From the NCBI RefSeq assembly GCF_040105105.1, contig NZ_CP157676.1, positions 124,001-188,000 of the forward strand: a stretch of 64,000 bases of DNA, written 5' to 3'. The notes below the pieces were generated by a model. The model saw nothing but the letters and a program-made list of their open reading frames with translations. It was not told the origin of the DNA and did no database searches. Within the stretch, counting starts at the first letter, position 1; each line of letters begins with the position of its first letter. The stretch comes from Polaromonas hydrogenivorans. GTDB lineage: Bacteria > Pseudomonadota > Gammaproteobacteria > Burkholderiales > Burkholderiaceae_C. This document shows, one piece after another, positions 26,591 to 35,008 of the stretch. Position numbers and translations under genes: made by a program.

Positions 26591-28105
26591 TCAGACTTTC
26601 CGGTCCGCGGCAGACAGGGAAAGACCCAGCCGGGCTCGACGTATCAACCAGGGGGCGGGACGATATCGCTGGTCACCGAACGTGGAATAGAGCCCCTGCA
26701 TGATTTCCAGCACTAGCCTGGCACCCAGCCGGTCCCCCCATTCGAAAGGCCCCGACGGGTAGCCCAGCGCCAGTCTGACGGCGGAGTCAATGTCGTCTGG
26801 CGAGGAAATACCTTGCTGCGCCATCTCGCATGCGAGGTTGACAATGCACGCCACGACACGCGGTGCAACGAAGCCGGGAGAATCCGAAATTACGAATGTC
26901 GGAACCGACCTGGAAGTGAACAACCTTCTGGCTGCCTCGACGGTTTCTGCCGCTGTTGCGGGACAAACCATGAGCGTCACTCCGGCAGCACTGCCAAAGA
27001 TCGGATCAACCGCGATCGCTTTAGCGCCGTCGAGCCCGAGTGCCACAATGGTGGAAGACAGATCCTGCCCAATCGGTGCAACCATGATGACGTCCGCCTC
27101 GGCGGGACTGGAGCGGCGCTTGTCAGCAGGCAGCAGAGCGGCTATCGAATCGGGCAAGGACGCGGGACCCTGCGTGGGCCACCACAGCGTGGTTTCAATC
27201 GAGGGCAGCGGCTGTTCGGATTCGCTTTTTGGTGTAACGCCTTTAGCCGAATAATCGTAGAAGCCCTGACCCGACTTGCGACCCAGCAGACCGGCGTGCA
27301 AGCGTGTTCGGGCCAGCGTGACGGGCCGGTAGCGGTCGTCACCGTAATACTGCGAATGAATCGACTCCATGACCGGAACCGAAACGTCCAGACCCGTCAG
27401 GTCCAGCAGTTCCAAGGGCCCCATGCGAATGCCCGCGCAAATTCTCAAAATGGCGTCCAAAACATGATGTTCAGCAGTACGCTCAGCCAGCAGTTTGAGC
27501 CCCTCCGTGACATATGCGCGACCCGCGTGGTTGACCACGAAGCCCGGCGAGTCCGATGTCACGACCGCTCGGTGGCCGACTTTTTTTGACAGGGCGACCA
27601 GTTCCTGCACGACTTCCAGTGCAGTCCGAGGTGCTTGAATGACCTCGACCAGCTTCATGCGTGGAACCGGGTTGAAGAAATGCCAGCCCGCCACGCGACT
27701 AGGCAGTTCGCACACTGAGGCAATCGCCGTCACGCTCAGCGAGGAGGTATTGGTCGCAAGGATGCTTCCTGGTGCAAGGATGCTTTCGAGCTCACGAAAC
27801 AAGCGTTGTTTGGGCTCGAGCTGCTCGACGATCGCCTCGACCACCAAGTCGCAGTCGCAGAGCGCCTTCAGGTCGTTGACCGCGTGTATGCGACTCAACG
27901 CCTCATCCGCTTGCGCCTGCGACATTTTCGACTTGGCAACAGCTTGTGCCAGATCGTCGCGCACGGCCTGAATGCCCCGGGACACAGCTTCCTGAGAACT
28001 GTCATACAACTTCACGATCAAACCGCCGGACGCGCACACCTGGGCGATACCACGCCCCATTGCGCCAGCGCCCACCACTCCCACTCTTTGAATCCGATTC
28101 ACCAC
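26591..28105 (-). CDS. 3-hydroxyacyl-CoA dehydrogenase (PaaH-like, 3-hydroxyadipyl-CoA type)
   Basis: 504 residues. The NAD-binding GVVGAGAMGRGIAQ lies at residues 8-21; the catalytic His is in GWHFFNPVPRMKLVEV (about residue 140); the first C-domain has SDSPGFVVNHAGRAYVTEG, and a second C-domain SDSPGFVAPRVVACIV follows near residue 420. This duplicated C-domain is the PaaH/PaaC layout of about 500 residues. It oxidises 3-hydroxy(dicarboxylyl)-CoA to the 3-oxo form for the PcaF-like thiolase next door. Confidence 0.92.
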   Translation of the reverse strand: MVNRIQRVGVVGAGAMGRGIAQVCASGGLIVKLYDSSQEAVSRGIQAVRDDLAQAVAKSKMSQAQADEALSRIHAVNDLKALCDCDLVVEAIVEQLEPKQRLFRELESILAPGSILATNTSSLSVTAIASVCELPSRVAGWHFFNPVPRMKLVEVIQAPRTALEVVQELVALSKKVGHRAVVTSDSPGFVVNHAGRAYVTEGLKLLAERTAEHHVLDAILRICAGIRMGPLELLDLTGLDVSVPVMESIHSQYYGDDRYRPVTLARTRLHAGLLGRKSGQGFYDYSAKGVTPKSESEQPLPSIETTLWWPTQGPASLPDSIAALLPADKRRSSPAEADVIMVAPIGQDLSSTIVALGLDGAKAIAVDPIFGSAAGVTLMVCPATAAETVEAARRLFTSRSVPTFVISDSPGFVAPRVVACIVNLACEMAQQGISSPDDIDSAVRLALGYPSGPFEWGDRLGARLVLEIMQGLYSTFGDQRYRPAPWLIRRARLGLSLSAADRKV

Positions 28106-28301
28106 AATACGCTCCTATCCAAAAGTACCCGGCCGACCATCGACCGGCAACCATTCACGGCACCCACGATCTGGGACCCTGAATCTGAAAATTCAGAACA
28201 AATCTGAACCCAACTCAAAAACTGTCACGCCGGCACGTCCCGAAAAAATCCTGACATCAGCAACGCACCACCATTCGAAGTCAATGGCGGTTCATCGAAG
28301 A
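28106..28301. other. Intergenic spacer, no gene seen
   Basis: The 440-bp gap between the 3-hydroxyacyl-CoA dehydrogenase start and the porin stop holds a terminator (28302-28340) and otherwise nothing coding that I can support. The part next to the dehydrogenase should contain its promoter; no copy of the GGTAAG/CTTACC module is present. Confidence 0.5.
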
Positions 28302-28340
28302 AAAAAAATGGGGTGGTCATCAAGAGGACAACCACCCCAA
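28302..28340 (-). terminator. Rho-independent terminator after the porin gene
   Basis: On the minus strand an inverted repeat GGGGTGGT...ACCACCCC (28311-28318 with 28332-28339) is followed by ATTTTTTTTC. It ends the porin transcript about 205 bp after the stop codon and separates it from the dehydrogenase-thiolase pair. Confidence 0.8.
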
Positions 28341-28545
28341 ATCCAGCACCAGTGGCACTGGAAAATTGGTGCAGAGCGAGCCCCGCACCCCTTGGAGAAC
28401 ATCGAATCCTGAGGCAGTCAGAAGCTTGGAATCCACGTTAGAGCACCTGGGCGCACCCAAATATCGGTCACTCAATATCAAGATCCCAAGCTTTGATAGC
28501 AAAAACCAAGTCCGCCAGACCTGGTCTTCAAACGGGCATCACGCC

Positions 28546-29607
28546 TTAGAAGAAATGACGCAGGCCCAGGCTGAGCTGGTTCTGCGAGTCCTTTCCGGAC
28601 AGGAAAGAGATGCCAGCCTTGCCGCCGTTATCCACCGACTGATGGGCATAGATGCCATACAGCGCAGTACGCTTGCTGAGGTCATAGACCGCGGACAGGT
28701 TGACCTGCTTCACATCTTGGTTCAAGGCGGTCTTGTCGTTCAGCTGCTGGTAGCCTGCGGCGAATTGCCAGGCGTTCATGGGAACGATGACAGCAACAGA
28801 CATAGTGTCCGCATCGTTGCCACGAGCGGTCTTGGCGTTTTCTTGCCTGGTGTAGATGGCTCGAAGAGTCGCCGGACCGAAGTTGTAGCCTGCGCCCAGA
28901 CCGAGGACGGTATCGTCTTGCGTCGTCGCGGTGCAGCCTGACACCCCGCTGCATTTCGTCTTCAGGTAAGACAAGCCTGCGTCGAGGGGTCCACGCTTGT
29001 ATCCAATGCCCACATCGACCGTCCTGCCCGAGGAAGACGATGCGCCGGCCACCTCACCCATGGCGACGAAACCATGCACCTTGAAGCCGGCCATGTCGGG
29101 GGTGCTGTATTTGACGGAGTTGGCGAAGCGTTTGGTACCGATCGTGTTGTCGAACCGCTCCAGCGCCGAGCCAGCGATCGCAGCACCGTCGATCCTCGCG
29201 GCTGGGGAGCCAAATGGCGGCGTGTGGCTTAGCGGTCCGAGCAGGTCATAAATCACGGGACGCTGGAAGCCCATGGTCAACCGACCCATCGTCTTCGAGG
29301 AAAGCCCAACCCATGCCGCGCGGTTCCAGAATGCAGTGGATGAACCACCCACACCGGTATCCATGGAGATGCTGGACTCGAGGTTGAAAATCGCATTCAA
29401 CCCGCCACCGAGATCCTCGCTGCCGCGCAAACCGAAGCGGGAAGTGTTCAAGTTGCCGCTATTGACCTCCGTGGATCCCACCCCATTCTTGTCGCTGACG
29501 CGCGTCACGGCCATATCGGCAATGCCATACAAAGTGACGCTGCTCTGCGCCATGGCAGGCAATGCAAAGGCGGCTGCCATCGACAACACCATCGTCTTTT
29601 TTTTCAT
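28546..29607 (-). CDS. Gram-negative general porin (Omp32-like)
   Basis: 353 residues from the ATG at 29607. Signal peptide MKKKTMVLSMAAAFALPAMA, then QSSVTLYGIADMAVTRVSD, the standard start of betaproteobacterial 16-strand porins; the C-terminus ends in Phe (LGLRHFF) as needed for outer-membrane assembly. It provides diffusion of small anions across the outer membrane. It follows the MmgE/PrpD and Bug genes on the same strand (288 bp after the Bug stop), so the three together look like an uptake-and-first-step unit for a carboxylate. Confidence 0.94.
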   Translation of the reverse strand: MKKKTMVLSMAAAFALPAMAQSSVTLYGIADMAVTRVSDKNGVGSTEVNSGNLNTSRFGLRGSEDLGGGLNAIFNLESSISMDTGVGGSSTAFWNRAAWVGLSSKTMGRLTMGFQRPVIYDLLGPLSHTPPFGSPAARIDGAAIAGSALERFDNTIGTKRFANSVKYSTPDMAGFKVHGFVAMGEVAGASSSSGRTVDVGIGYKRGPLDAGLSYLKTKCSGVSGCTATTQDDTVLGLGAGYNFGPATLRAIYTRQENAKTARGNDADTMSVAVIVPMNAWQFAAGYQQLNDKTALNQDVKQVNLSAVYDLSKRTALYGIYAHQSVDNGGKAGISFLSGKDSQNQLSLGLRHFF

Positions 29608-29894
29608 ACTTGTCTCTCTTACTTGATTAAATTCACCCACTTGATCCTGGGCAAAAGATACGCTGGCCTAAACCAGCACCCGATGCGCAAACCAATGAAA
29701 ATTCACGCAAAACCATTCAGAATCAGGGACCATGATTCGCAATCCCCATACCGGATCACGCATTCACTCTGGATCAGCGTTAGCGCAGAGGAAGCCGCCA
29801 GCGGCGTATCTGGACATCGCCACGGCCCAGGGCAGCCTGGACCTCGCCCGTGCCCTTAAACGCAATTGATGATGACGGCATCAGCACGGGCACC

Positions 29895-30878
29895 TCAGTT
29901 CGGAGTGACCTGGATGTTCGCTTCCTTGACCACCTTCTTCATCTTCTCTTCCTCACGGTGCAAAAAGGTGTTGAACTGCTCAGGCGTGGCCTGGGTGGGA
30001 AGCTCCTGCCCCAGTGCCTCGAGCCGCTTGCGTACTTCGGGATCCCTCTTGGCTTCTTCTGCGGCATCCGCCAGCATCTTGCGGACCGCAGGCGGCATCT
30101 TGGCAGGCCCCATGAGGCCCAAAAAGAGTTCGTAGGTCGCTTCTTCGTATCCCAGTTCTGCGAAACTCGGGGTGTTGGGGAACCACGGTGAACGCGTGGG
30201 GGAGGTGACCGCCAGCGCCCGCATCTTGCCGGCCTTGATCATTTCTCCGACCGAGGGGGAAGTTCCCATCATCAGCGTGACCCGTTCCGCCACAACGTCC
30301 GGAATGGCCAGGGGAATGCCCTTGTAGGGAATCAGTAGCAACTTGATGCCAGCGCTCTGGGCAAACAGCTCGACGGGCAAGTGGGACGTGGTCCCGACGC
30401 CCACCGACGCAAAGGTGAGGGTGCCAGGTGCCTTCTTCGCTGCAGCGACGAGTTCGGCAAGTGTCTTGAACGGCGACTGGCTGCTGACCACCAGCGCCAT
30501 CGGCGACTTGGCGAGATTGGAGATGCCGGTGAAATCGCCGGGGTTGTAGCCTGCGCTCTTGTCCACATAGGGCAGGGTCACGATGGTGTTGGCTGAAACG
30601 GTCAGCGAGTAACCATCGGCCGGCGACTTGAGGACATTGCGTACGGTCAGCAGCGTCCCAGCGCCGGGCATGTTCTCGATCATCACTGGCTGTTTCAGGA
30701 TCTTCGACATACGCTCGCTGTACACGCGGGCAACCGCGTCACTCACGCTGCCGGGCGCGCTCGGGATGACGAACCGGATCGGCTTGCTGGGAAAAGCTTC
30801 CTGCGCCAGGGCAGCCGAACACAGAGGCATGCAGGCGATAAGAGCGGTGGTGCTATAAATAAATGTACGTCTTTTCAT
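29895..30878 (-). CDS. Bug-family periplasmic solute-binding protein (TctC-type)
   Basis: 327 residues with signal peptide MKRRTFIYSTTALIACMPLCSAALA. The core has PSKPIRFVIPSAPGSVSDAV, QPVMIENMPGAG, ADGYSLTVSANT, GVGTTSHLPVELFA and PYKG. It belongs to the same SAPG subtype as the Bug at 14.5 kb. It lies 46 bp after the MmgE/PrpD gene at 30.9 kb, presumably in one operon under promoter copy 2. The ligand is probably the carboxylate handled by the MmgE/PrpD enzyme. Confidence 0.93.
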   Translation of the reverse strand: MKRRTFIYSTTALIACMPLCSAALAQEAFPSKPIRFVIPSAPGSVSDAVARVYSERMSKILKQPVMIENMPGAGTLLTVRNVLKSPADGYSLTVSANTIVTLPYVDKSAGYNPGDFTGISNLAKSPMALVVSSQSPFKTLAELVAAAKKAPGTLTFASVGVGTTSHLPVELFAQSAGIKLLLIPYKGIPLAIPDVVAERVTLMMGTSPSVGEMIKAGKMRALAVTSPTRSPWFPNTPSFAELGYEEATYELFLGLMGPAKMPPAVRKMLADAAEEAKRDPEVRKRLEALGQELPTQATPEQFNTFLHREEEKMKKVVKEANIQVTPN

Positions 30879-30924
30879 GGGTGTCCTTGACTTGATGGGC
30901 TTGGGCTGTGGCTCGCTCGCCTGT

Positions 30925-32283
30925 TCAGGCCAGTAGTCTTAGTACCGTCGCGACTGGCTTGCCATCACGCAGTCCGTTCACAGTCGCTATTAGTTCGTCG
31001 GCATCAACCCGCGACTTGCCGTAGCCCAGGCAATCGACGACTTTGTCGCGAAGTTGTGCGGCCGTCATGCGCTTTTCCGGACTGCCGGAGACATCCCGGG
31101 CTGTCAATTCAAGGCGCTGCCCATTGCCCAGCTCTACCTCGAAGGTGACCGGAACCATGCCCAGCAACGGCAAAGACTCATCGGCCTCGATGCTGATCTT
31201 CTCGGCCGCAAACGCTCCCACAACGGGGTCGCGGATCGTCTCCTCGGTGAAATCGCGGATCAGAACGCTGCCACGTTCGAGGCCGACAGCTACCGTGTAT
31301 GCAATGCTGAACTGCGCATCGACAATGCCGGCCGTCCGATGGTCGAACTTGCGACCCACCATGTTGACTGCCTGACCGCTCACGCGGATGCGGATGTGTT
31401 TGACGTCCTGGGGTCTGATGCCGCTCTGATGTAATTGCAACGACAGATCGATCGGCGCATGGGTGAACCTGCAGGCGGGATAGGGCTTGAGGCTGAGGTC
31501 CTCAACGAGTGCGCATTGTTCCAGGCCCCGCGGCAGAGCTTCACGGTCGAACACCCCGTCCTGGTAGAGGTTGATGAAGCCGGCCTTGCCTTCGTAGACG
31601 TTGCGAGGGCCGTCGATCCCGGCGTGCGCAAGCGCGGCTGACATCAGCACGTTTTTGACCATCATGGCTGGCTGGAAACGCTTGGCGAGGCTTCCGTCGA
31701 TGATCGACTGCAGGCTTCCTGCGGTCTGCGTCAGCTGGTGGCCCAATGCATCAACGGTGGTTTCGGTGTTCCAGCGGCGCAGGCGGGCGATCGCAAGCAC
31801 CGCCCCTGTGGAGCCGCTGATCACACTGTAATTCCAGCCACGCGAACCCTTGGGCCCGCCAGCGCGGCCGATTCGCATCGCGCCGTCCACGCCCACGGCC
31901 ATAGCCGTAAGGAATTCGCGGCCATCGCAGTCGGGACGATTCTCTTCCACATCTGCCAACAGGCCCGGCAGTACCATGCCGTAGGCGTGCAGCGGCACCT
32001 TGTCGTCCGTGTCATCGTAGTCAAGCGCGTGCATGCTGACGGCATTGAGGAAGGCCGCGAACGGTGCTGGCGCGCGGCCGAAGCCGCCCCATACGCTGCA
32101 GCCGTTGCTGCCCCATCGCGAGAGCGCGGCACGGGCCTGTTCCAATCCGTGTGAATTGGTTCCAGCAAGCGCACAGGCCAAACTGTCGATCAGTCCGCTC
32201 ACCGTGGCGTCGACCGTCTGCGTGGACAAGTCAGTGAAGTTTCGAGAGACTGCGTTACCAGCGAGCAAATATGCAAGATCCAT
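30925..32283 (-). CDS. MmgE/PrpD family protein (copy 2)
   Basis: 452 residues from the ATG at 32283 (GGAA 8 bases upstream); an in-frame GTG at 32295 is possible. Family features are SLACALAGTNSHG, HALDYDDTDDKVPLHAYGMVLPGL and KRFQPAMMVKNVLMSAALAHAG. It differs clearly from copies 1 and 3 in the active-site loop (DYDDTDDK versus DFDDHAPE and DYSDTYLG), so the three should not be treated as simple duplicates. Promoter copy 2 lies directly upstream. A Bug gene follows. Confidence 0.9.
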   Translation of the reverse strand: MDLAYLLAGNAVSRNFTDLSTQTVDATVSGLIDSLACALAGTNSHGLEQARAALSRWGSNGCSVWGGFGRAPAPFAAFLNAVSMHALDYDDTDDKVPLHAYGMVLPGLLADVEENRPDCDGREFLTAMAVGVDGAMRIGRAGGPKGSRGWNYSVISGSTGAVLAIARLRRWNTETTVDALGHQLTQTAGSLQSIIDGSLAKRFQPAMMVKNVLMSAALAHAGIDGPRNVYEGKAGFINLYQDGVFDREALPRGLEQCALVEDLSLKPYPACRFTHAPIDLSLQLHQSGIRPQDVKHIRIRVSGQAVNMVGRKFDHRTAGIVDAQFSIAYTVAVGLERGSVLIRDFTEETIRDPVVGAFAAEKISIEADESLPLLGMVPVTFEVELGNGQRLELTARDVSGSPEKRMTAAQLRDKVVDCLGYGKSRVDADELIATVNGLRDGKPVATVLRLLA

Positions 32284-32314
32284 TGCGAGTTCCACAAAAT
32301 GAGAATGGATCTGA

Positions 32315-32381
32315 AGTGTCGTATTGGCTCCGCATACAGTCCAGTTGACTTTATTCCACCCAAAGGTAAGTTTTACTTACC
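32315..32381 (-). promoter_or_regulatory. Shared promoter/operator module, copy 2
   Basis: On the minus strand: palindrome GGTAAGTAAAACTTACC (32365-32381), 21 bp, -35 TGGACT (32338-32343) within TCAACTGGACTG, 17 bp, -10 GACACT (32315-32320). The palindrome half-sites are perfect here. It lies back to back with copy 3; the two palindrome centres are 44 bp apart, about four helical turns, so bound proteins would face the same side. Confidence 0.78.
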
Positions 32382-32408
32382 GGTTTTTTAAAATCAGTTT
32401 CATAATTT

Positions 32409-32474
32409 GGTTAGCTAAACTTACCGCTTTAGCAGTAATTGCTACTCGACATTTCTCTGGCCAGCACGGACACT
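32409..32474 (+). promoter_or_regulatory. Shared promoter/operator module, copy 3 (divergent)
   Basis: On the plus strand: palindrome GGTTAGCTAAACTTACC (32409-32425), 20 bp, -35 TCGACA (32446-32451) within CTACTCGACATT, 17 bp, -10 GACACT (32469-32474). It drives the 38-codon leader ORF, the third MmgE/PrpD gene and possibly the LysR gene. Confidence 0.78.
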
Positions 32475-32510
32475 GCCTTTAGAACACTCTGGTTACAGGA
32501 AAGCTCACAA

Positions 32511-32627
32511 ATGCCCACACCAAACGACATCGCCTCTGACCTTGCCGCGCTTATGAATGACGGCAGTGGTCATGCGGCCCAAACTATTCGGGTTCTCGCC
32601 AGCTCCATTACTTTGGTAACCGCCTGA
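32511..32627 (+). CDS. 38-residue leader ORF coupled to MmgE/PrpD copy 3
   Basis: The ATG at 32511 has AGGAAAG 7 bases upstream. The product starts MPTPNDIASDLAALM, echoing the N-terminus of MmgE/PrpD copy 1 (MPTPADLSHDFASMV), and ends at the TGA 32625-32627, whose last base is the first base of the next gene's ATG (TGATG). The next gene has no good ribosome site of its own, so translation is probably coupled. It may be a remnant of an older MmgE/PrpD N-terminus or a true leader peptide. Confidence 0.5.
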   Translation: MPTPNDIASDLAALMNDGSGHAAQTIRVLASSITLVTA

Positions 32628-33985
32628 TGGACAAGACGATACAAAAGCTGGCGCGGTACGTTTTGGAGACCGACGTCAGCCGCCTCTCACCACAGGCTGT
32701 ACACGAGAGCAAACGTCGGCTGATCGATAGCGTGGCCTGCGCAGCTGCGGCTTACCCCGAGCCATTTTGCGCTGGCATTCGCGCATTCGCCGAGCGCTAT
32801 AGCGGCACACCGTCGGCGCGTATCTGGGGGAGCGGCGCCCGGACATCTATCGAGATGGCCGCGTTCACCAACGGCACCATGCTGCGTTATCTCGACTACA
32901 GCGACACTTACCTGGGTAAGACTGCCGGGCATCCCAGCGACATGATCGGCGCCCTGGTCGCAGTGGCCGAAGCCCACCGACTGGCAGGTAGCGCATTGAT
33001 TGAATCCATCGTGGTAGCTTACGAGGTGTACTGCGGATTGTGCGATTCGGTTGCGCTGCAATCCCATGGGCTGGACCAAGCCACCTGTGCGGTGGTCGGC
33101 ACCGCGGCAGGCGTGGCCAAGCTGCTCAAATTGAGCCAGGAACAAACCGCCAACGCGCTGTCTCTGGCTTTAGCATCCAATCTGCACCTCTACAACGTCC
33201 GCTGCGGCAACCTCTCAGACTGGAAAGGCTGCGCGGGCCCTAACGGATCGAAAAACGGGGTCTTTGCGGCACTTCTGGCCAACGAGGACATTTCAGGCCC
33301 AACCGGTCCCGTCGATGCCAAGGGGGGTCTGAATGAAATCGTCGGGCCATTTGAATGGCAAGTCGGTGCAGGCCCAGATTCACTCATCGTCGGTACGCAT
33401 CTTAAATTCCATCCGGTGTGCTACCACGGGCAATCAGCCATAGAAGCTGTCCTCAAACTGCGAGAATCAGTAGCGCTCGATGACATTGCGGACATCCATG
33501 TGGAAACTTATGAGGCAGCGTTTCGCGTCATGGGCAGTGACCCACAACGTTGGGCTCCCAGCACCCGTGAAACGGCCGATCACAGCCTGCCGTACACCAT
33601 TGCCGTAGCCTTGCTCGATGGACGGTTGACCTCAGACGCTTATGGCGACGACAGGCTGCAGGACCCGAGGATCAAGGTACTGATGGACAAAATCCGTGTA
33701 TCGAGTTCTCCCGATCTGACGCAAGCTTTTCCTGCCTCCGCACAGACTCATATCACTTTTCACTCCCGGGACGGACGTGTATTGCAGCATCTCCAGCAAA
33801 ATCCTAAGGGGCATGCGAAAAACCCGCTCTCTGATGCTGAGCTGGAAGGCAAATTCATCGAGCTTTACGCGCCCTTAGGCGGTCCAGAAACCGCCCGTCA
33901 AGCACTCGATATTTTGTGGTCAGTTGACAAACTGGCAGATTCGGCAGACTTGGTCGACGCTATCTGCCTATCTGTACGGCCATGA
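32627..33985 (+). CDS. MmgE/PrpD family protein (copy 3)
   Basis: 452 residues. The signature MLRYLDYSDTYLGKTAGHPSD lies near residue 90; further conserved parts are LDQATCAVVGTAAGVAKLL, DWKGCAGPNGSKNGVFAALLA and KFHPVCYHGQSAIEAVL. Its start overlaps the stop of the leader ORF by one base. Expression is from promoter copy 3, divergent from copy 2. The catalytic loop resembles PrpD-like dehydratases more than copy 1 does. The LysR gene starts 33 bp downstream. Confidence 0.9.
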   Translation: MDKTIQKLARYVLETDVSRLSPQAVHESKRRLIDSVACAAAAYPEPFCAGIRAFAERYSGTPSARIWGSGARTSIEMAAFTNGTMLRYLDYSDTYLGKTAGHPSDMIGALVAVAEAHRLAGSALIESIVVAYEVYCGLCDSVALQSHGLDQATCAVVGTAAGVAKLLKLSQEQTANALSLALASNLHLYNVRCGNLSDWKGCAGPNGSKNGVFAALLANEDISGPTGPVDAKGGLNEIVGPFEWQVGAGPDSLIVGTHLKFHPVCYHGQSAIEAVLKLRESVALDDIADIHVETYEAAFRVMGSDPQRWAPSTRETADHSLPYTIAVALLDGRLTSDAYGDDRLQDPRIKVLMDKIRVSSSPDLTQAFPASAQTHITFHSRDGRVLQHLQQNPKGHAKNPLSDAELEGKFIELYAPLGGPETARQALDILWSVDKLADSADLVDAICLSVRP

Positions 33986-34017
33986 ACCCATCTGCACGCT
34001 AGACTTTTTGCAAAGCC

Positions 34018-34977
34018 ATGGAACTCAGACATTTACGCTACTTTATCGCGGCTGCGGAAGAGGAGCACTTTGGTCGCGCCTCTGATCGCATGCACGTCAC
34101 CCGCCCTGCGATTTCACAGATCGTTGCCGACCTTGAAAACGAGTTGGGTGTCTCCCTTTTCGACCGCTTGCCTCACCGGGTGAAGCTGACAGCGGCGGGG
34201 CAAACGCTCTTGCCGCGCCTGCAAACCATCATGAGCGATCTCAACCAGGCCCTGATCATGGCAAAGCGCGTGGGAGAGGGAAAAAGCGGCGCCTTGAATA
34301 TCGGCTACGGCTCGCTGACGTTGCTGCACCCGATATTCCGCGCGTCCATCAAGAGATTTATTGAACGATACCCGGAAGTCACACTCTCACTGTCGGAAAT
34401 TGTCAGTTTAGAGCAGCACAAGGCGATCGTCGACGGCAAGATACATGCAGGCTTCATGCACTTTAGTCCACAAACGGGGACTGCCCACAAGAAAGCACAA
34501 GCCCAGATCCTCCCAGAAGGAGCGAAGGCATTTGACCATTTCCTGATTCAATACGGCGGACTCGGCGTTGCGATGCCACACGACCATCCGTTGGCAAAAA
34601 GAAAATCCTTATCGCTCGTGGATCTGGCCAACGAACACTTCGTGGTCGTGCCGCGCTCAAGCGTCAGCCCGAGCTACGGCCAGCTTTTCACTTTATGCCA
34701 AAAGGAGGGCTTCGAACCCCATGTCGTTCAAGAGGTCGCTACCATTGCAACACAGCTCAATCTGGTATCCGTTGGCGTTGGCATAGGCGTGACGATGATA
34801 GGAAAACACTTTACCTACCCCGAGGGTGTCGTCGTTGTGAAATTGAAAGACATCAGCTACAAAACAACATTTGAACTCGGCTGGATCAAAGGGACGACCG
34901 AACCTGCGCTAAATCAATTCATCGAGATCGTCAAAGAATTGGCCGTCAGCATGGAACTGGAAGATAGCCCGCAGTGA
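34018..34977 (+). CDS. LysR-family transcriptional regulator
   Basis: 319 residues. The winged HTH is at residues 1-60 (MELRHLRYFIAAAEEEHFGRA, then PAISQIVADLENELGVSLFDR). The rest is the periplasmic-binding-like effector domain (SGALNIGYGSLTLLHPIF). It resembles the BenM/CatR/TfdR branch, which responds to carboxylic acids. Being the only LysR gene in the window and lying beside the divergent promoter pair, it is the best candidate to bind the GGT-N11-ACC palindromes found in five places. That link is inference. Confidence 0.93.
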   Translation: MELRHLRYFIAAAEEEHFGRASDRMHVTRPAISQIVADLENELGVSLFDRLPHRVKLTAAGQTLLPRLQTIMSDLNQALIMAKRVGEGKSGALNIGYGSLTLLHPIFRASIKRFIERYPEVTLSLSEIVSLEQHKAIVDGKIHAGFMHFSPQTGTAHKKAQAQILPEGAKAFDHFLIQYGGLGVAMPHDHPLAKRKSLSLVDLANEHFVVVPRSSVSPSYGQLFTLCQKEGFEPHVVQEVATIATQLNLVSVGVGIGVTMIGKHFTYPEGVVVVKLKDISYKTTFELGWIKGTTEPALNQFIEIVKELAVSMELEDSPQ

Positions 34978-35008
34978 CTTTCTTGCTCCGGCAGACCTGA
35001 AGCGCCGA

